Source of the DNA: Piscirickettsia salmonis LF-89 = ATCC VR-1361
GTDB lineage: Bacteria > Pseudomonadota > Gammaproteobacteria > Piscirickettsiales > Piscirickettsiaceae
Direction: 5' to 3'
Length of the DNA: 33,237 nucleotides
Assembly (NCBI RefSeq): GCF_000297215.2
Contig: NZ_AMFF02000009.1
Span: forward strand, 17,955 to 51,191
Below the pieces are notes generated by a model, which saw nothing but the letters and a program-made list of their open reading frames with translations, searched no databases and was not told the origin of the DNA. The translations under genes and the position numbers were made by a program. Below, piece after piece: positions 8,708 to 16,276 of the stretch. Numbering within the stretch: the stretch's first letter is position 1; the number at the start of each line of letters is the position of its first letter.

Positions 8708-10053
8708 AAAAAAGTAAGAGTTTTAAACAGCTTCAACAAATTTCAACAGCAACACTATTAGAAGAATCGAATCACCTGCGCTTAGCAACGCTTGCCATTA
8801 TCTGCTCCACCATAATCTTAATTACTTTACTGATTTGGGCCTCGTTATCTAAAATTACTGAAACGGCGGTCACTAGTGGAGAAATTGTTCCTCAAGGAAA
8901 AATCCAAGTCATTCAACATCTAGAAGGTGGTACGGTATTACAGATTTTTGTCAAAGATGGCGACCATGTCAGGAAAAACCAATTACTCGCCCAACTTGAC
9001 CCAACAACAATGCTTGCAGATGTTGATAAATTAAAAAGTCAATTTACCACGCTCACACTAAAATCAAAACGTCTACGTGCTTATATTAATAAACTCGACC
9101 ATAAAATTTTAAAACCCAATAAAATTAATAAAGTAAAAATATCCAGCAAATATACTGAGAATTTAAATGAAATTATTGCCGATAATCAATCCTTACTCAG
9201 TTCACAGAATAAAAAACGCCGTGCTCAACGTGCAGTATTAACCGCACAGCTTGCACAAAGCGAGGAGAAAATCCATCAATTACAACAAGAAATGAAAACA
9301 CTTGATAAAAATGTTGAATTAATGACCCAAGAATTCGAAATGTATAAAAAGCTTACCAAAACCAATATACTTTCTCGTAAAGACTTCCTCGTTATGCTAC
9401 GTGGCGTCAATAAAGCTCAAGGGGAAAAAACATCTCTACTGAGCATGCAACAACAAGCCAAGCAGGCTCTAGTTGAAGCACAAAACCGCTTATATCAACT
9501 TGATTCGGAATCATATGAAACCGCATTACAAGAACTCAATGACATTAATGAACAACGCTTACAAATTTCACATACGCTAGAAAAAGCGCAAAAACGCTTG
9601 CAAGATACTAATATTAATGCACCTGTCACCGGTATCATTAAAGATATTACTATCGCTCCAAGTAGCGTCGTAGCCCCTGGAGGTGTACTCATGGAAATTG
9701 TGCCGATGGAAGACCCGTTAGTTGTCTCGACGCGTATTGATCCACGCGATATCGGCCATATTCACACCGGAGCAAAAGCAACGATCAAAATCATGACCTA
9801 TGACTTTACTCGCTACGGCAGTATTTCTGGAACCATTCAAACTATTTCTGCATCAACATCTCTCACCCCTGAGGGCAACCCTTTTTATAAAGCCATTATC
9901 AAACTTGATCAACAATCCCTCGGTCCTCAACAACTCCCTCTACTCCCAGGCATGACCGTCCAAGCCGATATTATCACTGGGAAAAAATCATTATTACAGT
10001 ACTTATTAAAACCTATTCACCGCTCTATCGAGTCGGCATTCCGTGAACGCTAG
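8704..10053 (+). CDS. HlyD-family membrane fusion protein of type I secretion
   Basis: The periplasmic adaptor that links an ABC exporter to a TolC-type outer-membrane channel. The 449-residue protein has a short cytoplasmic start, one transmembrane helix at about 25-48, a first half-lipoyl segment at about 55-100 (VIQHLEGGTVLQIFVKDGD), a long Q/K/E-rich helical hairpin at about 100-305, the second half-lipoyl segment (NINAPVTGIIKDI), and a C-terminal beta domain ending in LLPGMTVQADI. All of these are typical of PrtE/HlyD/LapC relatives. Its ATG overlaps the stop of the preceding gene. The 3' end overlaps the convergent GGDEF/EAL gene by 29 bases. No outer-membrane partner or RTX substrate is encoded in the window. 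Confidence 0.93.
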   Translation: MKKSKSFKQLQQISTATLLEESNHLRLATLAIICSTIILITLLIWASLSKITETAVTSGEIVPQGKIQVIQHLEGGTVLQIFVKDGDHVRKNQLLAQLDPTTMLADVDKLKSQFTTLTLKSKRLRAYINKLDHKILKPNKINKVKISSKYTENLNEIIADNQSLLSSQNKKRRAQRAVLTAQLAQSEEKIHQLQQEMKTLDKNVELMTQEFEMYKKLTKTNILSRKDFLVMLRGVNKAQGEKTSLLSMQQQAKQALVEAQNRLYQLDSESYETALQELNDINEQRLQISHTLEKAQKRLQDTNINAPVTGIIKDITIAPSSVVAPGGVLMEIVPMEDPLVVSTRIDPRDIGHIHTGAKATIKIMTYDFTRYGSISGTIQTISASTSLTPEGNPFYKAIIKLDQQSLGPQQLPLLPGMTVQADIITGKKSLLQYLLKPIHRSIESAFRER

Positions 10054-12172
10054 TTTTAAAAAAATTAATTAATTCTTTTTCTGACAATGGATGTGATAAT
10101 AAATAACCCTGTACCTCATCACAATTTAATTTTTTTAGAAAATTAAATTGATCTTTATTTTCTACTCCTTCTGCGGTAATTTTTAATTTTAAACTTTTAG
10201 CCAAAGAAATAATTGATTGAACAACTTTTACACTCTGAGTGTCTGCTGGTATTTTCTGTGTAAATGAGCTATCAATTTTCAAGCGGTCAATCGGTAGTTG
10301 AGTTAAATAGCTTAGTGAGGAATAGCCAGTACCAAAATCATCAATGGCAATTTTAATACCTAACTTTTTAAGACGTAATAAAATAGCAATCGCCTGCTCA
10401 GGATTATTCATGATATGGCTCTCAGTAATTTCCAGCTCCAGATTTTCTGGGTTAATCCCAGAATTTAAGACAGTCTCTTTTACCTTATCTGCAATATCAT
10501 CTTTCATTTGATACATCGAAATATTCACAGATACCTTTAACTCCTGCCCGGTACTTTCCTCTAATTTTTTACAACTTACACACGCTTGTTTTAAGATCCA
10601 AAGGCCAAGCTCATTAATAATACCAATCTCTTCAGCTAAAGAAATAAACTTTGCCGGCTTAATAATGCCATACAGGCTATCTTTCCAACGCAGTAATGCC
10701 TCAACAGACTGACAACAATTAGTATCAGTATTCACTTTTGGTTGAAATTGCACAAATAACTCGTCATTTTCGATCGCCTTAGCAATGCCCGCACGCAAGT
10801 GAATCAACTCTTTGGTATGATCACTCATTGCCTGATTAAATACTTCATAATGACCTGTACCTTGTCGTTTCGCTGCATACATCGCCATATCAGCATAGCG
10901 CAACAGTGCTTCTGGAGTATGGTAAATATCCTTAAATGTCACAATACCAATAGAAACCGCCATCTCGATTTCAACACTCTGAATAACAAAAGGGTAAGCT
11001 AAAGACGTTTTTATTTTTTCACACACCCAAAAAACATCTTGCTCATCACGTAACTCTTCTAAAATAATTGTAAACTCATCACCACCAATCCTTGCAATAA
11101 TATCATGCCCACGCGTGCATGATTTTAAACGCTGCGCAACTTCTTGCAAAAGTTTATCGCCAATCGCATGACCGTAATTATCATTGACAAATTTAAAGTT
11201 ATCCATATCTAAAAATAATAAAGCAAAATAATATTTACTTCTATTTGCTCTAGAAATAGCCTGCCCTAACAATTCTAAAAATAAACTTTTATTTGCAAGC
11301 TTAGTCAAATCATCATACTGAGCCAATCTCACCAATTCAGCTTCATGCCTTTTTCTTGCGGTAATATCCCTAAATGAAATAACAATTGTTTTTTCCACCT
11401 GTTCTAAAATCAATGAACAATGCATCTCTATCGGTAAAATATTACCTTTTTTTCTGGTCACCTCAGTTTCAAAGGCGCCCACTTGACCAACATACTTCAC
11501 TAGCTCTGTAAGTGACCGACCTTGACTATCATGTAAAATTTTATCAATTTTCTTCCCAATCAATTCATCAACAGCACTATAGCCTAAAATTTTACAGGCC
11601 ATATGGTTAATAAAATAAATCACCTCTTTTTCGTCAACACCGATAATGCCATCAGCAACGGCATCTAAAATCGCATTATTTTTTTCTTGCAATCTTATAT
11701 TTTCTATTTTTAAATTATTTTTATCAATAAGTTGGTACATTAAAAAAGGCAATAGATTAAAATACTGAGCTTGCAGATCCTTAACTAAATAATCAATAGT
11801 AACTATTTTTTGATATTGGCTAACCAATGCCTTACCGACATAACCTTCTTTTAGTAATAGCACCATAGGAGGTAAGTATTGACTCTCTTTAACCAATGAA
11901 TCAATAAAATAATTAAAATTATCAATCAGGTTTGTCATGTCATTATCGAAAACACTATCATCTATAATAAGACAATCAAATTCCTGATGATATAAAGGGG
12001 CTAATGCAGCTTTTATATTCTGAGTGCTAGTGATGTTATACATAGCTGAGAGAGTTACTTTAGAGGTAACAGCAGTATCTGCGCCATTATGATTACTAAG
12101 TGAAGCTAAAATCGCATCGTAATCAGCACACGGCCGACCGACGAATAAAGCTTCAATAACAAAATTTTGCAT
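10025..12172 (-). CDS. REC-like/PAS/GGDEF/EAL cyclic-di-GMP protein
   Basis: A 715-residue soluble signalling protein. Residues 1-150 resemble a receiver domain (LIIDDS at 68-73, PMVLLLK, a later DYLVKD) but look divergent. A PAS domain with its PAC tail spans about 161-280. The GGDEF domain has GGDEF intact at 363-367 and an RxxD (RGHD, 354-357) five residues before it, as expected of the product-inhibition site. The EAL domain has EALLRW at 491-496, DDFGTGYSSL at 611-620 and QGYLLSHPLS near the end. Both catalytic cores look competent, so it could make or degrade c-di-GMP. It is transcribed toward the type I secretion operon, with overlapping 3' ends. In LapA-type systems c-di-GMP controls retention of the exported adhesin, which makes the neighbourhood suggestive; a functional link is inference. 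Confidence 0.93.
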   Translation of the reverse strand: MQNFVIEALFVGRPCADYDAILASLSNHNGADTAVTSKVTLSAMYNITSTQNIKAALAPLYHQEFDCLIIDDSVFDNDMTNLIDNFNYFIDSLVKESQYLPPMVLLLKEGYVGKALVSQYQKIVTIDYLVKDLQAQYFNLLPFLMYQLIDKNNLKIENIRLQEKNNAILDAVADGIIGVDEKEVIYFINHMACKILGYSAVDELIGKKIDKILHDSQGRSLTELVKYVGQVGAFETEVTRKKGNILPIEMHCSLILEQVEKTIVISFRDITARKRHEAELVRLAQYDDLTKLANKSLFLELLGQAISRANRSKYYFALLFLDMDNFKFVNDNYGHAIGDKLLQEVAQRLKSCTRGHDIIARIGGDEFTIILEELRDEQDVFWVCEKIKTSLAYPFVIQSVEIEMAVSIGIVTFKDIYHTPEALLRYADMAMYAAKRQGTGHYEVFNQAMSDHTKELIHLRAGIAKAIENDELFVQFQPKVNTDTNCCQSVEALLRWKDSLYGIIKPAKFISLAEEIGIINELGLWILKQACVSCKKLEESTGQELKVSVNISMYQMKDDIADKVKETVLNSGINPENLELEITESHIMNNPEQAIAILLRLKKLGIKIAIDDFGTGYSSLSYLTQLPIDRLKIDSSFTQKIPADTQSVKVVQSIISLAKSLKLKITAEGVENKDQFNFLKKLNCDEVQGYLLSHPLSEKELINFFKTSVHGMPTR

Positions 12173-12599
12173 AAACCACTACAACAGGGCATCCCTTTAT
12201 TATTAAGTGTGGCAAAAAAACACTAAACTCGTCGCTATCTGTCTTTATCTTTAGGTAGTATCATCAATGCAGTACACATCCTAAAATAAAATAAAACCCA
12301 AAGACAAACATACTAAATTGCAGGCAACTACTTGATATAGCTCAATAAACAACTACTCCCTTCATTAGCCTTAAAAGGTAATCAAGTTTAAAATGTATAA
12401 CCTCACCTTAGTACTTAATCTGCAAACTCCTGCTATAATCACTTTTTTAAAACATAAAAGACATACACTATAAACAGCACAATAGCTTGATAATAAATAT
12501 TATGGTTACAACGTCATGATTAACCGTCACTCTGTTTTTCTTGGACTTAATTTAATTTAATATCAATCAATAACTGCTAAAACCAGGATATAAATACAC
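12173..12599. other. Intergenic region between divergent GGDEF/EAL gene and crcB
   Basis: AT-rich, with no ORF I can support. It contains the TGCTATAAT box at 12431-12439, which would give crcB a leader of about 150 bases. A weak GGTTA/TAACC hairpin lies around 12503-12525. I looked for the fluoride riboswitch that often precedes crcB and did not find its conserved core. Confidence 0.5.
12431..12439 (+). promoter_or_regulatory. Candidate extended -10 promoter of crcB
   Basis: TGC followed by a perfect TATAAT is an extended -10 element. The sequence 17 bases upstream is a poor -35. The predicted start lies about 150 bases before the crcB ATG. Confidence 0.45.
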
Positions 12600-12995
12600 A
12601 TGCAATTTTCTTTATTACTATGTGCAACCATAGGAGGTGCACTGGGATCAGCTTTGCGTTATAGCATCAGCCAGCTAAGCTTAGCTCATTTAGGTCAAAG
12701 CTTTTATGGAACATTAGCAGTGAATTTAATCGGCTGCTTCTTGATTGGCCTACTCTCTGAGGCCGTATTAAAGCTAAGTCAACACCAGCTATTTACAAAC
12801 TACAGCCCTTATTTAACCACATTGCTCATCACTGGGCTTTTAGGCGGTTTTACCACCTTCTCCAGCTTTGCATTAGACACATTGGGCATCAAAGGCGAAT
12901 ATAGCTCTTGGCTATCCTTAGCATATATTACTATTTCAGTGTTTGGTGGCATCAGCCTTGCACAACTTGGTCGATTAATAATAACTATATTTTAG
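12600..12995 (+). CDS. crcB: Fluoride ion channel CrcB/Fluc
   Basis: A small four-helix membrane protein that works as a dual-topology dimer to let fluoride leave the cytoplasm. The 131 residues show the family motifs in order: GGALGSALRYS near the N-terminus, GTLAVNLIGCFLIG at about 38-51, and GLLGGFTTFSSFALD at about 79-93, which holds the conserved pore-lining Thr/Phe region. Four hydrophobic segments are visible. E. coli CrcB has 127 residues. The ATG is preceded by AGGA at a longish spacing. It is monocistronic, convergent with the acyltransferase gene and only eight bases from it. Confidence 0.94.
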   Translation: MQFSLLLCATIGGALGSALRYSISQLSLAHLGQSFYGTLAVNLIGCFLIGLLSEAVLKLSQHQLFTNYSPYLTTLLITGLLGGFTTFSSFALDTLGIKGEYSSWLSLAYITISVFGGISLAQLGRLIITIF

Positions 12996-13003
12996 CTCTT
13001 CTA

Positions 13004-13900
13004 TCAATCATATAAAGAACCTTCACCTTGAGGGCGTGTCTTAAAACGCCGGTGTTGCCACAAATACTGCTCTGGCGCATTTAAAATAACTGACTCGATA
13101 AACTGATTAATGCGCAAACAGTCTTTTTCATCAGAATCTCCAGGAAAGCTCTGCCATGCCGGGTAAAACTTAATTTTATAGCCTTGAGCATGGGGTAAAC
13201 GATAAAAGCTCACCGGCACAATCTGACAACCTGACATTTTTACTAAACGCGAGGTTGCAACCGTTGTTGCTGTCTGCACACCAAAAAAAGGCGTAAAGAG
13301 CGCATTGCCAATACCAAAATCTTGATCAGGCGCATACCAAATCGGCCAGTTGTTCTTTAAGCTACGCACGACTTTACGCACATCAATACGGTCAATCAAC
13401 TCATCGACATACTCACCACGTGCTTGACTCATTAAATCTTCAAAGCTTGAGTTTTCATGCTTACGATACAATAATCGATAGGCCTGTGCCTTGGCAAAAA
13501 AACGACCAATAATCTCTAAACAAGTCATATGTGCACCCAGAATCAATGCACCTTTATTTTGATTTAAAGCGGCTTCTAAATATTCCAACCCTTCAATCTG
13601 ACACAAACTAGCATCAAGCTGTGGACGAAACCAAGCAATAATTGTTTCTGCCACTCCCATACCTGCAGATTCAAATGCCAGAACTAAACGATGCTGTAAC
13701 TCTTCCTCATTCAGCTCAGGGAAGCAATAACGTAAATTTGCCTCCGTAATCTGGCGACGACGTTTGAAAAAAGATAAGCTCGCTCGGCCCAGCCAACGCC
13801 CCACATCCATTTGAACATCATAAGGCAAGCGAGCAAATAGGCGAGCACAGTTAAGACCCACTCGCCATAGAAGACGTTTAAAAGCCACGATCAACCACAA
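13004..13900 (-). CDS. LpxL/LpxM-like lipid A acyltransferase
   Basis: Member of the lysophospholipid acyltransferase group that adds secondary acyl chains to lipid A at the inner-membrane face. The 298 residues include an N-terminal hydrophobic/basic anchor (VAFKRLLWRVGL) and the HX4E catalytic motif as HMTCLE (H124 to E129) in the context LILGAHMTCLEIIGRF. Later blocks such as IWYAPDQDFG and ALFTPFFGVQTAT match the LpxL family. The long frame opens with TTG at 13900, 19 bases after the ppiD stop, and GTG at 13888 is an alternative. No clear ribosome-binding site decides between them. It is probably read with ppiD. Whether it acts as LpxL, LpxM or a related enzyme cannot be told from motifs alone. 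Confidence 0.85.
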   Translation of the reverse strand: MWLIVAFKRLLWRVGLNCARLFARLPYDVQMDVGRWLGRASLSFFKRRRQITEANLRYCFPELNEEELQHRLVLAFESAGMGVAETIIAWFRPQLDASLCQIEGLEYLEAALNQNKGALILGAHMTCLEIIGRFFAKAQAYRLLYRKHENSSFEDLMSQARGEYVDELIDRIDVRKVVRSLKNNWPIWYAPDQDFGIGNALFTPFFGVQTATTVATSRLVKMSGCQIVPVSFYRLPHAQGYKIKFYPAWQSFPGDSDEKDCLRINQFIESVILNAPEQYLWQHRRFKTRPQGEGSLYD

Positions 13901-13919
13901 TAAATTTAATATTAATAAG

Positions 13920-15797
13920 TTAAGAGCTCAGTTTAACCGTTGCATGGTTACGCACCACAGCGACATATTGGCTATAGTCATACTGCGCATACAACTGCTG
14001 CACCCCTTCTTGATACGCCTGTCGCTCGAAGCGTTTCATCGACGACTGGCCAGGTGTAGTTTTAAGTAGCTGCATCACCAAATAACCTTGCTCTGGTAAA
14101 GTTGTCACTTTTACCGGTAACTGTTTACCCAGAGGTCTTGGCATCGCAAATGCCGACTGCACAACAAAAGGCTCATTTTTAGATTGACGCGATAAATCAC
14201 TAACCTCATGCCACACTAAACCGAATTGTTTGGTAATTTCCCGATAAGATTGACCGTCTTCAAGCAACTTAGTAATTTTTTTAGCCTCAGCCTCTGCCAC
14301 CGCTTGTGCTTTTTCAAGTTTTAACACCTGTGTAATCTGATCGCTCACTTCTTTTAATGGCTTAAGCTTTGCCACCTGATGGTCTGCTAAATGAATCAAA
14401 GCAACATGCTCGTCATCCAGCTGTAAAACCGGACTATTGGTATTTTGCTGCAATACCTCATCACTAAAAGCGGCTTCAAGTACTTTACTATTTTTTGCCA
14501 ATCCCACTCCCGCATCATGACTAAACCAAGGAGAAGTCTTTACCGATATTTTTAATGCATCTGCAATTTTTGTCAGATCACCCGGGTACTCCGCCTGCAA
14601 TGATCTTAACCTTTGCACTGCACCATTAAAAGCTGCCTGTGCTTTTTGAGAAAGTAAGGTCGCTTTAATTTGCTCACGTACATCCGAAAAAGCTGTCGTC
14701 GTTGCGGGTTTTATTGCCGTCAATTTTACAACCTGCAACAAATTAGGACGCTCCAGTAACATGGCATCCCCTATTTTCTTCATTGAAAACAGACGATCAG
14801 ACACTGTTGGTGGTAATTGGTTACGACTAAACCATCCCCACTCCCCCGAACTATTTGCACTTTTGAGCTGGTAATCTTTAATGAGTTTTGCAAAGCTCTC
14901 GCCTTGCTCAGCCTTTGTAAGTGCCATCTTTGCACTATTACGCGCTTTTTCAATCGCCTTCACATCAGTTTGACTCAAAGGAAAATCGAGCACCTCAAAA
15001 TGACGCTGCAATAGCGTGGAAAAATTTGCAATATTCTGTTGGTAATAATCTTTAATTTCCTGAGCATTTACAGATACTTGCTTTTTAACAGCAGCCAATG
15101 ATAACTCAATCGAATCAATCTTTACTTGCTCTGGTGCAATAAATTCTTTTTCATGCTGCTTATAAAAGCTAGCAATTTCTTGTTGTGTGACAGTCACTTT
15201 ATTAATAAATGGTGCATTTAATACTTTAAAATAGCCTATGCTACGCTTTTCATTAAGCAGCTGGGTAAATTCAGTCACTTCACCTGTTAAGGCAAAGGCG
15301 CTTTGCATTACACCCTGATTTAGCTGGTTCACTAAGATCTGTTGGCTAATATCTTGGCGTAGTTGATTGATTGTATAGCCAAAACGTTGTAAAACTTTAT
15401 CGTATTGCGCTTGTGAAAACTGGCCATTCTCTTGAAAAACCGGCAATGTCCTTAACACTTGATCGGTCTGAGTAGTACTGACATAAAAACCCTGTGTTCT
15501 AATGCTATTTAGCAAAGCATAACGCTCGATCAACTGGTTTAATGTCTGCGCCTTAATCAACTCATTATTTGCACTTAATGGACTATTATCACCTATTTGC
15601 TGCTTCATATTTTTATAAGCAGCTTCAAATTCAGCGCTTGAGATCTTCTGACCATCAACGGTAGCAACAGTCTGGCTTTTACTTGCAGAGCTTGAAATGT
15701 AACTGCTCGCACCCATACCTATAAAGCCTGCAGCAACAGCACCAACAATTAACCAAGTGCCCCATCCCTTGCTTTTATCTCGTATATTTTGCAGCAT
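13920..15797 (-). CDS. ppiD: Periplasmic folding chaperone PpiD (SurA-N and parvulin domains)
   Basis: Membrane-anchored periplasmic chaperone at the Sec exit. I start at ATG 15797 because GAGAGGG sits immediately upstream; an in-frame ATG at 15818 would add seven residues. The 625-residue form matches E. coli PpiD (623). Order of parts: a short cytosolic start (MLQNIRDKSKGW), one transmembrane helix at about 13-33 rich in A, G and V, a SurA-N-like region at about 40-190 (VDGQKISSAEFEAAYK), a parvulin-like domain near 265-360 (GEWGWFSRNQLPPTVSDRLF), and a C-terminal helical tail. PpiD homologues often have a weak or inactive PPIase domain. It follows hupB, as in E. coli, but a terminator and a candidate promoter lie between them. 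Confidence 0.93.
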   Translation of the reverse strand: MLQNIRDKSKGWGTWLIVGAVAAGFIGMGASSYISSSASKSQTVATVDGQKISSAEFEAAYKNMKQQIGDNSPLSANNELIKAQTLNQLIERYALLNSIRTQGFYVSTTQTDQVLRTLPVFQENGQFSQAQYDKVLQRFGYTINQLRQDISQQILVNQLNQGVMQSAFALTGEVTEFTQLLNEKRSIGYFKVLNAPFINKVTVTQQEIASFYKQHEKEFIAPEQVKIDSIELSLAAVKKQVSVNAQEIKDYYQQNIANFSTLLQRHFEVLDFPLSQTDVKAIEKARNSAKMALTKAEQGESFAKLIKDYQLKSANSSGEWGWFSRNQLPPTVSDRLFSMKKIGDAMLLERPNLLQVVKLTAIKPATTTAFSDVREQIKATLLSQKAQAAFNGAVQRLRSLQAEYPGDLTKIADALKISVKTSPWFSHDAGVGLAKNSKVLEAAFSDEVLQQNTNSPVLQLDDEHVALIHLADHQVAKLKPLKEVSDQITQVLKLEKAQAVAEAEAKKITKLLEDGQSYREITKQFGLVWHEVSDLSRQSKNEPFVVQSAFAMPRPLGKQLPVKVTTLPEQGYLVMQLLKTTPGQSSMKRFERQAYQEGVQQLYAQYDYSQYVAVVRNHATVKLSS

Positions 15798-15820
15798 ACA
15801 CCCTCTCTTGTTTTGCATAA

Positions 15821-15856
15821 AAATAAAGCGCGTTTAACTAAGCAACGCGCTTTATT
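15821..15856 (-). terminator. hupB terminator, directly before ppiD
   Basis: Arms 15821-15834 and 15844-15856 pair as AATAAAGCGCGTT with AACGCGCTTTATT around nine bases; on the minus strand a T-run follows. The structure is nearly symmetrical, so it could work in both directions. It ends about 24 bases before the ppiD start codon. Confidence 0.85.
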
Positions 15857-15883
15857 CTAAAAGTAAGTAAAGAAAGCAGTCAG
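15854..15883 (-). promoter_or_regulatory. Candidate ppiD promoter overlapping the hupB terminator
   Basis: On the minus strand CTGACT (15878-15883), an 18-base spacer and TAGAAT (15854-15859). The -10 overlaps the base of the terminator hairpin, so a transcript starting near 15847 would lack most of its first arm. Confidence 0.4.
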
Positions 15884-15900
15884 TTAATAAACAAAGTTAA

Positions 15901-16173
15901 TTAATTCACTGCATCTTTAAGCGCTTTACCCGCTTTAAAGTTAGGTACTTTTGCTGCTTTAATTTGAATCTCTTCACCTGTACGTGGGTTACGACCTGTA
16001 CGTGCAGCACGCTCTTTCACTGCAAATGAACCAAAGCCAACCAAAGTAATTTGATCGCCTTTTTTTAATGTCTCTGTAATTGCATCCAATGTTGCATCCA
16101 GTGCTTTAGAAGCATCTTGCTTAGTTAAATCTGCACTTGCTGCGATACTTTGGATTAATTCGTTCTTATTCAC
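15901..16173 (-). CDS. hupB: DNA-binding protein HU
   Basis: Small histone-like protein that bends DNA as a dimer. It has exactly 90 residues, the usual length. Visible family features are the N-terminal [11 protein letters not shown] helix, the GFGSF turn at 47-51, and the DNA-contacting arm [15 protein letters not shown] at about 55-69 with the conserved RNP. The start is GTG with AGGGGA upstream. Position after lon and before ppiD is the enterobacterial order. It has its own consensus promoter starting just past the lon stop codon. Confidence 0.97.
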   Translation of the reverse strand: MNKNELIQSIAASADLTKQDASKALDATLDAITETLKKGDQITLVGFGSFAVKERAARTGRNPRTGEEIQIKAAKVPNFKAGKALKDAVN

Positions 16174-16218
16174 AGGTATTCCCCTTATCTCTTTCTAATT
16201 TTATATTGAGTACACTTT

Positions 16219-16256
16219 AAATTTAAACCCTTGGCATGGAGGTTTTATACCAAGGG
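16219..16256 (-). terminator. lon terminator
   Basis: CCCTTGG and CCAAGGG (16250-16256 and 16228-16234) pair perfectly around 15 bases, followed on the minus strand by TTTAAATTT. It stands 20 bases past the lon stop. Confidence 0.75.
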
Positions 16257-16273
16257 CAGCTAAAGGCTGTCAA
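16244..16273 (-). promoter_or_regulatory. hupB promoter nested in the lon terminator
   Basis: A perfect TTGACA (16268-16273) starts four bases past the lon stop, then an 18-base spacer and TATAAA (16244-16249). The -10 is in the terminator loop. Initiation near 16237 would produce an mRNA with only the second hairpin arm. Confidence 0.7.
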
Positions 16274-16276
16274 GCG

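Noticed and set aside
12446-12599. A fluoride riboswitch before crcB
   Set aside because: The conserved aptamer core is not visible by eye; only a long leader can be supported.
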